Source: RYN-122 sp963761655 (GTDB taxonomy: Bacteria; Actinomycetota; Actinomycetes; Mycobacteriales; SCTD01). Taken from it: DNA of 64,000 bases. Shown piece after piece: positions 50,706 to 60,025 of this stretch. The stretch's first letter is position 1, and every line of letters starts with the position of its first letter. The stretch covers positions 248,001 to 312,000 of the forward strand of contig CAVXHI010000011.1 of NCBI GenBank assembly GCA_963761655.1, written 5' to 3'. The notes below the pieces were generated by a model. That model was given only the letters and a program-made list of their open reading frames with translations, was not told the DNA's origin and did no database searches. Made by a program: the position numbers and the translations under genes.

Positions 50706-51274
50706 GGAGTGCCTCTCCTCGTCGATCGGACGGTCGCGCCCGCTGCCACAGCGCCGGCAGGTCGGGCGGTGTTCCACGGTCGGCGACGGCCGAGCCTCCG
50801 CTCGTCCGGCCCCGTGCCGCCGGGACGTGCGGAGCTGCCGGCCGTGCGACCCCGGCGCCCAGCACGCGAGCAGCAGCCCGACGTGCTCGGAAGCCTCGTC
50901 GAGCCACACGCGTCCCTGCTGGACAGGGGCAGCGTGCCGAGGTCGTCACCCTCGACGTGCAGCTGGCACGACCGCGCTTCCCCTCAGGGCCGTCCTCCAG
51001 CGTCGGGCCACGAACTGCGGCTGGCGCGTCCCGATGGCCGTGTCCGCCACCCGGCCCGTCTGCTGCACGGAGGCCGGATGCAGGCACCGCTCCTGTCCGG
51101 TCGACTGCTGGACCCTGTCCACCGGTGCCGCGAGTCCGCTCGACGCGGTCTCGGACGGGACCGTCGGGCGGTTGACGTGTCTGGGATGCTGACCACGCCG
51201 TCGACCGAACCTGAGGGCCCACTGCCCACTGCCTCGCAGAACGGACCCGACGTGCCCCGAGAGCGAACGCACCC
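50706..51274. other. Gene-free stretch of 569 bp
   Basis: No strong coding frame is evident. A short frame from ATG at 51187 to the TGA at 51276-51278 ends just inside the start of the diguanylate cyclase gene in a different frame. It could be the out-of-frame N-terminus of that protein, though evidence is thin. A TTGACG hexamer occurs near 51172. Confidence 0.4.
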
Positions 51275-53113
51275 GTGAGCGGTCTGCTCAGCGGGGCGGT
51301 GCAGCTGCAGCAGGGCGCCCGCGGTGGTCGTGCCGGCGGGCGAGATCAGACCGTGGCGGCCGGCAACGACGTCGTCCTGCAGGTGGAGCAGGACCAGTAC
51401 GCGACGGGTGAGGGGCCGTGCCTGGACGCCGCGACGCTGGGCTCGTGCGGGCAGATCGAGGCGCTCGACCAGGACACCCCCGTGGAGCCCGCTCTGGATG
51501 CTCGGGACGACGACGAGCAGACCCGCCTCGACCTGGCCTCACAGCAGGCCGGGCTCACCCACGACCAGCTGTGGCTGCGCCGCTCCGCGCTCGGCGGCAC
51601 GAGCCAGCCGCTCGAGCTGGAGGCCGCGGTCCACGGGGTCCCTCACGCGCCTGCCCTGCCCCGACGAGCCGGCATGAGTCCCCGCGGCCGGCACGGCGAC
51701 GGCCGAGCCCTGGAGCGCGACGACGCCGGGACCGCGCGGGACGCCGAGAGCCAGCGCCGCGACACGGTGGGCGACGCGCGCGACGAGGCCAGCGCCCGAG
51801 GCGACCTGGCCGCGTCGCGGCGCGACATCAGCAGCACGCGTCGCGACAGGGCGGCAGGAGGACGGGACCGTTCGGCAGTGGGCCAGGACGTCGCCACGCA
51901 GGAGCTGGACGACGACGCCGTCGTGCGCGACCAGGCGGCGGACGATCGCGACGACGCGAGCGACCGGCGCGACGCCACCAGCGACGTCGGTGACCACGCG
52001 GCAGCTCTTCGCGACGCGAGCGGCCACGACCGGGACGACGCCGGACACGACCGTGACCTGGCAGCCGACCTGCGCGACGTGCAGGCAGCGCGCCGCGACC
52101 ACCAGGCCGCACTGCGGGATGCGCGTGCGCTGTCCCGGGACCGCGCGGCGGACCCCGACCACGGGCGCGAGCGCCTGGTGGAGGTGCTCGGGCAGGCGGC
52201 GGCAGACCGGGGGCACGCCCTGTCGGACCGGCAGGCCAGCGCGCAGGAGCGCCGTATCGCCGAGCTGGACCGCACCGCAGCGCTGTCCGACCGCGACGCC
52301 GGCCTGCTCGACCGAGCGTCCTCAGGCAGAGACCGTGGCGCCGGTCAGGAGGGCCGACGCTCCGGAGCGGCCGACCGCGAGCAGTCGGTGCACGACAGGG
52401 ACAGCGCTCTCACCGACCGGGCCGCGGGGGCAGCCGGACGCAGCCGGGCCGAGCAGGACCGAGGGACCGCGCTCAGCGACCGCCGCGCGGGGCGCCGCGA
52501 GCGCGAACACGCAGACCAGGACCGTGACCACGCCAGCGCCGACCGGGAGGCCAGCGCGCGACAGCGTGACGAGTCCGGGCGCGACCGCCAGATCGCCCTG
52601 CACGACCGGGCCGCAGCCGCAGACGAGCGCGCCCTCGATGCACTCGACGCCCTGACCGGCGTCTACCTGCGCGGGCCCGGGCTCATGGAGCTCGACCGCG
52701 AGCTCGCCCGCGCCGAGCGCACCGGGCAGCCCCTGTCCGTCGCCTTCGTGGACGTGGACGGGCTCAAGAAGACCAACGACGTCCTCGGCCACCCTGCGGG
52801 GGACGCGGTCCTGCGTCGGGTCGCAGGAGCACTCCTCGACGGCGTCCGCGGGAGCGACCTCGTCCTGCGCTACGGCGGCGACGAGTTCGTCTGCGTCCTG
52901 GTGGGGACCGGACCGGGACGGGCCGCCACGCTCGCTGGCAGGGTGCACGCGCTGCTGCAGGGCGGCGACAGCGGGGCGTCAGCGAGCTTCGGGTTCAGCG
53001 GGTACGTCCGGGGAGACACGAGCGAGACGATGGTCCAGCGGGCGGACGAGGACCTCTACGCAGGACGTGCCCGCCGCCAGAGGCCGGGCGGGGCGTCCGG
53101 ACCGGTCCGCTGA
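51275..53113 (+). CDS. Diguanylate cyclase with partial GAF domain and long RDxA-type repeat
   Basis: This 612-residue protein makes cyclic di-GMP. The N-terminus keeps only the second half of a GAF-like domain (VAAGNDVVLQVEQDQYATGE and GPCLDAA near residues 35-60), then DQLWLRRSALGGTSQPLELE near 95. Residues about 135-455 are an extremely polar Arg/Asp/Ala-rich repeat with units such as RDRAADDRDDAS, probably a long helical coiled stalk. The GGDEF domain (about 460-605) has the intact active site YGGDEF near 533 and the inhibitory I-site RGSD exactly five residues before it. GTG at 51275 is used. The GAF half may be truncated, or its first half may be out of frame upstream. Confidence 0.88.
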   Translation: MSGLLSGAVQLQQGARGGRAGGRDQTVAAGNDVVLQVEQDQYATGEGPCLDAATLGSCGQIEALDQDTPVEPALDARDDDEQTRLDLASQQAGLTHDQLWLRRSALGGTSQPLELEAAVHGVPHAPALPRRAGMSPRGRHGDGRALERDDAGTARDAESQRRDTVGDARDEASARGDLAASRRDISSTRRDRAAGGRDRSAVGQDVATQELDDDAVVRDQAADDRDDASDRRDATSDVGDHAAALRDASGHDRDDAGHDRDLAADLRDVQAARRDHQAALRDARALSRDRAADPDHGRERLVEVLGQAAADRGHALSDRQASAQERRIAELDRTAALSDRDAGLLDRASSGRDRGAGQEGRRSGAADREQSVHDRDSALTDRAAGAAGRSRAEQDRGTALSDRRAGRREREHADQDRDHASADREASARQRDESGRDRQIALHDRAAAADERALDALDALTGVYLRGPGLMELDRELARAERTGQPLSVAFVDVDGLKKTNDVLGHPAGDAVLRRVAGALLDGVRGSDLVLRYGGDEFVCVLVGTGPGRAATLAGRVHALLQGGDSGASASFGFSGYVRGDTSETMVQRADEDLYAGRARRQRPGGASGPVR

Positions 53114-53356
53114 ACTCGGCGCCAGCCGCTGTCGGGCGACCGGACTCGAGCGCGCTCACCGGGTGGGGCCGCTGCACCTGATCGGCCGTCGCGCAGAGCA
53201 CGTACGCCGTCTTCGAGGAGCAGCTCCACGCCCCGCCGCCCCTGCTGTCTCGCACGTACGAGGCCGGCCCGCTCGGCCGGGCGCGGCTCGCACCTGCCCC
53301 GGACGGTGCCAGTCTTGGGCCGTGACCCTCCCGCTGCCCGCGCGACCGCGCCGCCG

Positions 53357-54505
53357 GTGAACCGCGCCGCCACCTCCCGCAGGCTGGAGCGGGCGTCCGG
53401 TGCCCTGAGCACCGCCGCCGTCCGGCGGATGGAGGGGCTCCCGTGGTTCAAGGCGCTCCCGGCCCAGCAGCGCGCCGACGTCGGCCTCGTCGTGCAGGCC
53501 GGCCTGTCGGTCTTCGCCGCCTGGCTGCGGGACGAGCGTGCGGTGCGCGAGGTCGGGGCCGGGGTCTTCTCGGTGGCGCCTCCCGAGCTCGCGCGGCACG
53601 TCAACCTGAAGCAGACGGTCCAGCTGATCCGGACCATGGTGGAGGTCGTCGAGGAGCACGTCTCGGAGCTGGCCGCCGCCGACGAGGTCCCCGCCCTGAC
53701 CGAGCAGGTGCTCCGCTACTCGCGTGAGGTCGCGTTCGCCGCCGCCGAGGTCTACGCCGCGGCCGCCGAGGCGCGCGGCGCCTGGGACGCCCGCGTCGAG
53801 GCGGGCATCGTCGAGGCGCTCGTGCGCGGCACGGTCGGGGAGCTCACGGCGTCGCGTGCCGTCTCGCTCGGCTGGTCGAGGGTCGACTGGGTCGTCGCCC
53901 TGGCCTTCTCGTCGGAGCAGGAGCCGGCGGCGGCGGCCGACCGGGTGCGGAGCGTCGCCCGGCACGCCGGCGTCCACGTCCTGCTCGGGGAAGCGGCCGG
54001 CGGGCTGCTGGCCGTCGCCGGAGGCCGGGGTGCTGAGGACGCGTGCGTCACCGCCCTCGCCGCCACCCTGCCCGCCGGACCCGTGGTGGTCGGACCCACG
54101 GCCCCGGACCTGTTGTCGGCCGCCTCCTCGGTACGGGAAGCGCTGGCAGGACTGCGTGCCGTGGCCGCCTGGCCGGAGGCGCCGAGGCCGGTCCGGGCCG
54201 ACGCGCTGCTCGCCGAGCGGGCCCTCCTCGGGGACGACACCGCTCAGGCCAGCCTGGTCGCCGAGGTCTACGCCCCGCTGGCCGACGCACCCGGCGACCT
54301 CCTCGTGACCGCCTCGGCCTACCTGTCCTCCGGCACGTCGGTCGAGGGCACGGCGCGATCGCTGTTCCTGCACGCGAACACCGTCCGGTACCGGCTGCGG
54401 AAGGTCCTCGACCTGATCGGCCGCGACCTGATGGCACCGCGGGACGCCCAGGTCGTCCGGGTCGCCCTCGTGCTGGGCCGTTGTGGGGTTCCTCCAACGT
54501 ACTGA
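53357..54505 (+). CDS. fasR: FasR-like PucR-family regulator of fatty acid synthesis
   Basis: This 382-residue regulator ends in the PucR-type helix-turn-helix (SVEGTARSLFLHANTVRYRL, then RKVLDLIGRD). Its middle region is GGDEF-like/CdaR-like. In Streptomyces the FasR protein, encoded just upstream of fabD-fabH-acpP-fabF, activates this operon. The position here is identical, 59 bp before fabD. The GTG at 53357 is chosen because the protein-like frame (NRAATSRRLERASG) begins there. A neighbour-based name is well supported, but direct binding is not shown by the sequence. Confidence 0.9.
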   Translation: MNRAATSRRLERASGALSTAAVRRMEGLPWFKALPAQQRADVGLVVQAGLSVFAAWLRDERAVREVGAGVFSVAPPELARHVNLKQTVQLIRTMVEVVEEHVSELAAADEVPALTEQVLRYSREVAFAAAEVYAAAAEARGAWDARVEAGIVEALVRGTVGELTASRAVSLGWSRVDWVVALAFSSEQEPAAAADRVRSVARHAGVHVLLGEAAGGLLAVAGGRGAEDACVTALAATLPAGPVVVGPTAPDLLSAASSVREALAGLRAVAAWPEAPRPVRADALLAERALLGDDTAQASLVAEVYAPLADAPGDLLVTASAYLSSGTSVEGTARSLFLHANTVRYRLRKVLDLIGRDLMAPRDAQVVRVALVLGRCGVPPTY

Positions 54506-54564
54506 GCGGTACTCGGTCGGCGTCGGCTCCGCCGCAGGCTCCCGCGACGGGCAGGCTCGGTCAC

Positions 54565-55443
54565 GTGCTCGTCCTCCTCGCTCCCGGTCAGGGAGCCCAG
54601 TCCCCCGAGATGCTGCTGCCCTGGCTCGAGCTGCCCGGCGCCCTCGACGACCTCGCCCGCTGGTCCTCGCTCACCGGCCTGGACCTGCTCCGGCTCGGCA
54701 CGACGGCGTCGGCGGAGGAGGTCCGCGACACCGCGGTCGCCCAGCCGCTGCTCACTGCCGCGGCCCTGCTGAGCGCCTCCGGCCTCGTGCCCGACGCGGT
54801 CTGCGGACACAGCGTCGGAGAGCTCGCCGCCCTGGCTCTCGCGGGGGTCCTGACCGCCGACGAGGCCGTGCAGGTCGCTGCGACCCGGGGCGCCGCGATG
54901 GCTGCGGCAGCCGCCCTGGCTCCCACCGGGATGGCCGCTGTGCTCGGCGGCGAGGCGGACGAGGTCCTCGCCCGGGCGTTCGCGCTGGGGCTGACCGCCG
55001 CCACGGTGAACGTCACCGGGCAGGTCGTCCTCGGCGGTCCGGTCGAGGCGCTCGACGCCCTCGCCGCGGACCCTCCCGCGAGGAGCCGGGTCCGTCGGCT
55101 CGAGGTCAGCGGCGCCTTCCACACGCCGGCCATGGCGCCCGCGGTCCCGGCGGTGCGGGACGTCCTGGCAGCCCTCCCGCGCCGGGACGCGCACTGCGAC
55201 GTCGTCGCGAACGCCGACGGCGCAGTCCTGCGGGACGGCGCTGCCCTCCTCGCGCGGCTCGTCGACCAGCTGGTGTCCCCTGTGCGCTTCGACCTCTGCC
55301 TCGCCCGGCTGTCCGCCCTCGGCGCCGACCGGGTGGTCGAGCTCGCGCCCGGGGGCACGCTGTCGGGTCTGGCCAAGCGCGCCCTGCCCGGGGTCGACGT
55401 CGTCGCGCTGCGCGGTGCCGCGGACCTGCCGGTCCGGGCGTGA
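54565..55443 (+). CDS. fabD: Malonyl-CoA:ACP transacylase
   Basis: FabD transfers malonyl groups from CoA to the acyl carrier protein, supplying extender units. The 292-residue protein has LLAPGQGAQSPEM at the start, the nucleophile Ser in CGHSVGELAAL near residue 75, and His in VSGAFHTPAM near 190. The conserved Gln is in the GQGAQ loop. The GTG at 54565 gives the standard N-terminus. Its stop overlaps the fabH start as GTGA, so the two are coupled. Confidence 0.95.
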   Translation: MLVLLAPGQGAQSPEMLLPWLELPGALDDLARWSSLTGLDLLRLGTTASAEEVRDTAVAQPLLTAAALLSASGLVPDAVCGHSVGELAALALAGVLTADEAVQVAATRGAAMAAAAALAPTGMAAVLGGEADEVLARAFALGLTAATVNVTGQVVLGGPVEALDALAADPPARSRVRRLEVSGAFHTPAMAPAVPAVRDVLAALPRRDAHCDVVANADGAVLRDGAALLARLVDQLVSPVRFDLCLARLSALGADRVVELAPGGTLSGLAKRALPGVDVVALRGAADLPVRA

Positions 55444-56381
55444 CCGGCGCGGCGCTGACCGGTCTGGGCGCGCACCGGCCGGCGCACCGCGAGGACAACG
55501 TCGCGGTCGCGGCGCGGACGCAGTCCTCCGACGACTGGATCCGCGCCCGGAGCGGCATCGTCACCCGAGGGGTCGCCGCCCCGGACGAGACCGTCGTGAC
55601 CATGGCCGCCTCGGCCGCGGGCAAGGCGCTCGCCTCGGCCGGGGTCGACCCCGCCGACGTCGACCTCGTCCTCGTCGCCACCTGCACGCTCACGCACGCC
55701 GTCCCGGGTGCCGCCGCCTCTGTGGCGCACCTGCTCGGCACGTGCGGCAGCGGCGCCCTGGACCTGGGCGCTGCCTGCGCCGGCTTCACCTACGGCCTCG
55801 CGCTCGCGGCGGACCTCGTCCGGGGAGGCACGGCGCGCCACGTCGTCGTCGTCGGGTCGGAGCGGTTCAGCGACGTGCTCGACCGCCACGACCGGAGCAC
55901 GGCGTTCCTGTTCGGGGACGGCGCGGGAGCCGCGGTCGTCAGTGCCACGGAGCAGGACGGGATCGGCCCGGTGGTGTGGAGCAGCGACGGCGCCTCCGCC
56001 GGCGTGCTCGAGACCGCGGGGTACCCGCCCGTGGTGCGCATGGACGGCCGGGCCGTCTACCGCTGGGCCACCACGGCGATCCCGCCCCTGGCGCGAGCCG
56101 CCTGCGAGAGGGCCGGGATCGCCCTGGAGGACCTCGCCGCGTTCGTCCCGCACCAGGCGAACCTGCGGATCACCGAGTCGCTCGTGAAGAGCCTGAAGCT
56201 GCCCGACTCCGTCGTCGTCGCCCGCGACGTCGTCGACAGCGGCAACACCAGTGCGGCCTCCGTGCCGCTCGCCCTCTCCCGGCTCGTCGAGCTCGGGCAG
56301 GTGCGCCGGGGCGACCCGGTGCTGCTGCTCGGGTTCGGCGCCGGGCTCACCGCCGCCGGACAGGTCGTCCGGTGCCCCTAG
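55440..56381 (+). CDS. fabH: Beta-ketoacyl-ACP synthase III
   Basis: FabH starts chain building by condensing an acyl-CoA primer with malonyl-ACP. The 313-residue thiolase-fold enzyme has the catalytic Cys in LGAACAGFTYGLAL near residue 110, His in FVPHQANLRITE near 238 and Asn in DSGNTSAASVPLAL near 268. In actinomycetes FabH commonly prefers branched primers, but selectivity cannot be read here. It is coupled to fabD upstream, with 14 bp to acpP downstream. Confidence 0.96.
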   Translation: MTGAALTGLGAHRPAHREDNVAVAARTQSSDDWIRARSGIVTRGVAAPDETVVTMAASAAGKALASAGVDPADVDLVLVATCTLTHAVPGAAASVAHLLGTCGSGALDLGAACAGFTYGLALAADLVRGGTARHVVVVGSERFSDVLDRHDRSTAFLFGDGAGAAVVSATEQDGIGPVVWSSDGASAGVLETAGYPPVVRMDGRAVYRWATTAIPPLARAACERAGIALEDLAAFVPHQANLRITESLVKSLKLPDSVVVARDVVDSGNTSAASVPLALSRLVELGQVRRGDPVLLLGFGAGLTAAGQVVRCP

Positions 56382-56395
56382 TCGAGGAGTCCCTC

Positions 56396-56653
56396 ATGAC
56401 CACCAGCCTCTCCCCCGCCGACGTCGTCACCGGCCTCGCCGAGGTCCTGCACGAGGTCGCCGGCACAGCCCCCGACGCCGTCGTCCCCGAGGCCCGCTTC
56501 GAGGCCGACCTCGACGTCGACAGCCTCACGATGGTCGAGGTCGTCGTCGCCTGCGAGGAGCGCTTCGGGATCCGCATCCCCGACGAGGCGCTGGAGCAGA
56601 TGGCCACCGTCGGCGAGGCCGTCGCGTACATCCAGCAGGCTGGCGTCGCGTGA
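56396..56653 (+). CDS. acpP: Acyl carrier protein
   Basis: This 85-residue acidic protein carries growing acyl chains on a phosphopantetheine arm attached to the Ser in DVDSLTMVEVV (Ser42). The four-helix layout and the length are normal for type II fatty acid synthase ACPs. GAGGAG lies about 7 bases before the ATG. Its stop overlaps the GTG of fabF. It is probably the most highly expressed gene of the operon. Confidence 0.96.
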   Translation: MTTSLSPADVVTGLAEVLHEVAGTAPDAVVPEARFEADLDVDSLTMVEVVVACEERFGIRIPDEALEQMATVGEAVAYIQQAGVA

Positions 56654-57858
56654 CGGCGGTCGCCGTCACCGGGCTCGGTGCCCTCACGCCGCTCGGTCCC
56701 GACGTCGACGCCCTGACCGAGGGGCTGCTGGCCGGCCGCTCCGGGGTGCGGCTGCTGGACGAGCCCGAGTTCGCCGACCAGCCGGTCCGCCTCGCGGCGA
56801 CGGTCGACCTGGACGGTCGGCTCGACCGGCTCGAGGCCCGCACCCTCGACCGCGTGCAGCAGCTCGCCCTCGTCGCCGCCCGGGAGGCCTGGGCCGACGC
56901 CGGGGCGCCCGACGTCGACCCGGAGCGGCTGGCCGTCGTCGTCGGGTCGGGCATCGGCGGCGCGCTGACGATCCTCGGCCAGGCCGACCGGCTCCGCGAG
57001 AAGGGACCGCGCAGCGTCAGCCCGCACCTGGTCCCGATGCTCATGCCGAACGGACCGGCCGCCACCGTCGGCCTCGAGCTCGGCGCCCGCGGCGGCGTGC
57101 ACTGCCCGGTCAGCGCCTGCGCGTCCGGCGCGGAGGCCCTCGCCCAGGGCCTGCGGCTGCTGCGGTCCGGGCTCGCCGACGTCGCCGTCGTCGGTGGCGC
57201 CGAGGCCTGCGTGCACCCGCTGCCGATGGCCGGCTTCGCCCAGATGCGCGCGCTGTCGACCCGGCACGACGCTCCCGAGGCCGCGTCCCGCCCCTACGAC
57301 AAGGGCCGCGACGGCTTCGTCCTCGGCGAGGGCGCGGGCGTCCTCGTGCTCGAGACCGAGGAGCACGCCCGCAGCCGAGGCGCCCGCGTGCACGCCCACC
57401 TCGCGGGTGCCGGCACGACCTCGGACGCCCACCACACCACCGCGCCCGACCCGTCCGGACGGGGCGCCGCCGCGAGCATCGTGCTGGCCCTGCGCGACGC
57501 CGGCATCGCGGCTGCCGACGTCGGCCACGTCAACGCGCACGCGACGTCCACCCCGCTGGGCGACGTCGCCGAGGCCCGCGCCCTCGGCCTCGCTCTGGGG
57601 TCACACCGTCCGCCGGTCACGGCCACGAAGTCCTGCACGGGGCACCTGCTCGGGGCGGCGGGAGCGGTCGAGGCGGTCGCCGCCGTCGTCGCCCTGCGGG
57701 ACGGTGTCGTCCCGCCGGTCCGCAACCTCGACGACCCCGACGACGAGGCCGACGTCGACGCCGTGCGCGTCGTCCCGCGGCAGCACGCGCACGAGACCGC
57801 GCTGTCGACCAGCTTCGGCTTCGGCGGCCACGACGTCTCCCTGCTGTTCACGCGATGA
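56650..57858 (+). CDS. fabF: Beta-ketoacyl-ACP synthase II
   Basis: FabF elongates acyl-ACP with malonyl-ACP. The 402-residue enzyme has the catalytic Cys in PVSACASGAEAL near residue 157 and His residues in VNAHATSTPLGD near 298 and KSCTGHLLGAAG near 332. The gating Phe region near the C-terminus is SFGFGGHDVSL. The gene overlaps acpP and accD by four bases on each side, giving a continuous translational chain. Confidence 0.96.
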   Translation: MTAVAVTGLGALTPLGPDVDALTEGLLAGRSGVRLLDEPEFADQPVRLAATVDLDGRLDRLEARTLDRVQQLALVAAREAWADAGAPDVDPERLAVVVGSGIGGALTILGQADRLREKGPRSVSPHLVPMLMPNGPAATVGLELGARGGVHCPVSACASGAEALAQGLRLLRSGLADVAVVGGAEACVHPLPMAGFAQMRALSTRHDAPEAASRPYDKGRDGFVLGEGAGVLVLETEEHARSRGARVHAHLAGAGTTSDAHHTTAPDPSGRGAAASIVLALRDAGIAAADVGHVNAHATSTPLGDVAEARALGLALGSHRPPVTATKSCTGHLLGAAGAVEAVAAVVALRDGVVPPVRNLDDPDDEADVDAVRVVPRQHAHETALSTSFGFGGHDVSLLFTR

Positions 57859-59240
57859 CCCTCACCCCGGTCCGCGCCGCCCCCGTCGTCGTCCAGCGGC
57901 TGACCGCCCTGCTCGACGCTCAGGAGGTCCTGCAGGACGCCGACGGCGTGCGCGTCGTCGAGGGCACCGTCCGCGGCGTCGACGTGATCGCCTTCGCCAC
58001 CGACCCGACCGTGCAGGGCGGCGCGCTGGGCGAGGAGTCGGCTCTGGTCATCGCGGCCGCGACCGACCTGGCCGTGGACCGCGGCGTCTCCGTCGTCGGG
58101 GTGTGGCACTCCGGCGGCGCCCGGCTCCGCGAAGGCGTGTCCGGGCTCGACGCCGTGGGGCGGCTGTTCGCGGCGCAGGTGCGGGCCAGCGGCCGCGTCC
58201 CGCAGATCAGCGTCGTCCTCGGTCCCGCGGCCGGAGGAGCCGCCTACGGACCGGCGCTGACCGACGTCGTCGTGCAGGGGCCGGCGGGGCGCCTGTTCGT
58301 CACCGGTCCCGACGTCGTGCGCCGCGTGACCGGGGAGGACGTCGACGCCGAACGGCTCGGCGGGCCGGAGACGCACGGCCGGCGCAGCGGTGTCAGTGCG
58401 GTCTGCGCACCCACCGACGACGAGGCGCTCTACACCGCACGGCGACTGGTGCGGCTGCTCGGCGACCAGGGGACGGTCGTGGCCGTCCCCGAACAGCGTC
58501 CCGACCCCGGCCCCCTCGTGCCGGAGGAGCCGCGCAAGTCCTACGACGTCCGCACCGTCGTGCGGGCGCTGCTGGACAGCGGCAGCGTCCTCGAGCTGTC
58601 CCCGTCCTGGGCCCCGCAGGCGGTCACCGCCCTGGGACGGCTCGGTGGACGGACGGTCGGCGTCGTGGCGAACGACCCCCAGACCCTCGCCGGCTGCCTG
58701 GACGCGGACAGCGGTGACAAGACCGGTCGCTTCGTCCAGTGGTGCGACAGCCTCGGCGTGCCGCTGGTGTTCCTCGTCGACGTCCCCGGCTATCTGCCCG
58801 GTGTCAGCCAGGAGGACGTCGGGGTCCTGCGTCGAGGCGCGAAGCTCCTGCACGCCTACGCGGCCGCCACCGTCCCGCGCCTCACCGTCGTGCTCCGCAA
58901 GGCCTACGGCGGCGCGTTCATCGCCATGGGCAGCAAGGGCCTCGGGGCCGACCGGGTGCTCGCCTGGCCCGGCGCCCAGGTCGACGTCATGGGAGCGTCC
59001 GCCGCGGTCGAGGTGCTGCACCGGCGCGAGCTCGCCGTCGAGCGCGACCCCTCCGCCCGCGCGGCGCTGGTGCTCCGGCTGGCCGCACAGCACGAGGCGA
59101 CCACCGGCGGCCTGGCCCGTGCCCTGTCGTCCGGCACGGTCGACGCCGTCGTCGAGCCGTCCGACACCCGGACCGCGCTGCTCGACGCCCTGCGGGCCCT
59201 CGGCGACCGCCGCGGGACCCACCGCAACGGGCCGCTCTAG
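57855..59240 (+). CDS. accD: Acyl-CoA carboxylase beta subunit (carboxyltransferase)
   Basis: This 461-residue carboxyltransferase subunit moves carboxyl groups from biotin to acetyl-CoA or propionyl-CoA, making malonyl-CoA for the adjacent synthase. Both crotonase-fold lobes are present in one chain. The N-lobe has HSGGARLREGVSGLDAVG near 92 and GPAAGGAAYGPALTD near 122. The C-lobe has VDVPGYLPGVSQED near 306 and KAYGGAFIAMGSKGLGADR near 346, the family oxyanion loops. The biotinylated alpha subunit is not in this window. Its position parallels mycobacterial accD6 beside kas genes. Its TAG stop shares one base with the following GTG. Confidence 0.94.
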   Translation: MTLTPVRAAPVVVQRLTALLDAQEVLQDADGVRVVEGTVRGVDVIAFATDPTVQGGALGEESALVIAAATDLAVDRGVSVVGVWHSGGARLREGVSGLDAVGRLFAAQVRASGRVPQISVVLGPAAGGAAYGPALTDVVVQGPAGRLFVTGPDVVRRVTGEDVDAERLGGPETHGRRSGVSAVCAPTDDEALYTARRLVRLLGDQGTVVAVPEQRPDPGPLVPEEPRKSYDVRTVVRALLDSGSVLELSPSWAPQAVTALGRLGGRTVGVVANDPQTLAGCLDADSGDKTGRFVQWCDSLGVPLVFLVDVPGYLPGVSQEDVGVLRRGAKLLHAYAAATVPRLTVVLRKAYGGAFIAMGSKGLGADRVLAWPGAQVDVMGASAAVEVLHRRELAVERDPSARAALVLRLAAQHEATTGGLARALSSGTVDAVVEPSDTRTALLDALRALGDRRGTHRNGPL

Positions 59241-60025
59241 TGCTGACCGCGGTCCCGGAGAGGATCGACGGACTGGCGGTCGACGTCGTCGGCGACGGGC
59301 TGCCCGTGACGGTGCTGGCGCACGGGCTCGGGGGCTCGTCCGCCGAGACGCGACCCCTGGCGGCCCGGCTCTCCGGGACCCGCGTGCTGATGACCTTCCG
59401 CGGCCACGGCAGCAGCGACGACCTCCCCGGTGGCTGGACCTACGACGCCCTGGCCGACGACCTGCTGCTCGTCGCGGACGCCGTCCGGGCCGACCGTGTC
59501 TGCGCCGTCTCCCTCGGGGCCGGCGCCCTGCTCCGCGCCCTCGTCCGCGAGCCGGACCGGTTCGTCCGCCTGGCCTTCGTCCTGCCGGCAGCCCTCGACG
59601 ACGCCCGGGCCGACGGCGCCACGGCCCGGGTCCGCCTGCTGGGCGACGCCATCGACGCCGGCGACGTCGAGCAGGTCACCTCGCTGCTGCTCGCCGAGGT
59701 GCCGCCCGTCTGGCGCGACCGTCGCGGGATCGCGAGCCTGGTGGGGCGACGGGCGGCGTCCCTGTGCACGAGGCCTGCACCGCGACCGGCGGGACCGGAC
59801 GCGCCGCTGGGCGACCGCGCGGGGCTCGCAGCCGTGCACGCACCCGCCCTCGTGCTCGCCCAGCAGGACGACCCGCTGCACGCCGTCGACGTCGCCCGCG
59901 ACCTCGCGGCCGCCCTGCCCTGCTCGACCCTCGCCGTCCTGCCTCCGTCGGGCGTCTTCTGGACCGCGAGCCGCGACGCCCAGACCCTGCTCGCCGACCA
60001 CCTCACCCCGGAGCCCTCCTCGTGA
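59240..60025 (+). CDS. Alpha/beta-hydrolase-fold protein inside the fatty acid operon
   Basis: This 261-residue protein has the alpha/beta-hydrolase fold. It shows an oxyanion region LAHGLGGSSAETRPL near residue 25, the nucleophile elbow CAVSLGAGALLRAL near 88 and the acid candidate AQQDDPLHAV near 208. The C-terminal segment that should hold the catalytic His reads LPPSGVFWTASRDAQ, with no His. Only HL near the very end could serve. It is sandwiched between accD (one-base overlap) and fabI (GTGA overlap), so it belongs to the operon. It could be a thioesterase-like or non-catalytic binding protein. Confidence 0.8.
   Translation: MLTAVPERIDGLAVDVVGDGLPVTVLAHGLGGSSAETRPLAARLSGTRVLMTFRGHGSSDDLPGGWTYDALADDLLLVADAVRADRVCAVSLGAGALLRALVREPDRFVRLAFVLPAALDDARADGATARVRLLGDAIDAGDVEQVTSLLLAEVPPVWRDRRGIASLVGRRAASLCTRPAPRPAGPDAPLGDRAGLAAVHAPALVLAQQDDPLHAVDVARDLAAALPCSTLAVLPPSGVFWTASRDAQTLLADHLTPEPSS

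Noticed and set aside
51700..52640. A tandem DNA repeat or CRISPR-like array
   Set aside because: The repetitive look comes from short Arg/Asp/Ala codon units in an intact coding frame. There are no constant repeats with unique spacers.
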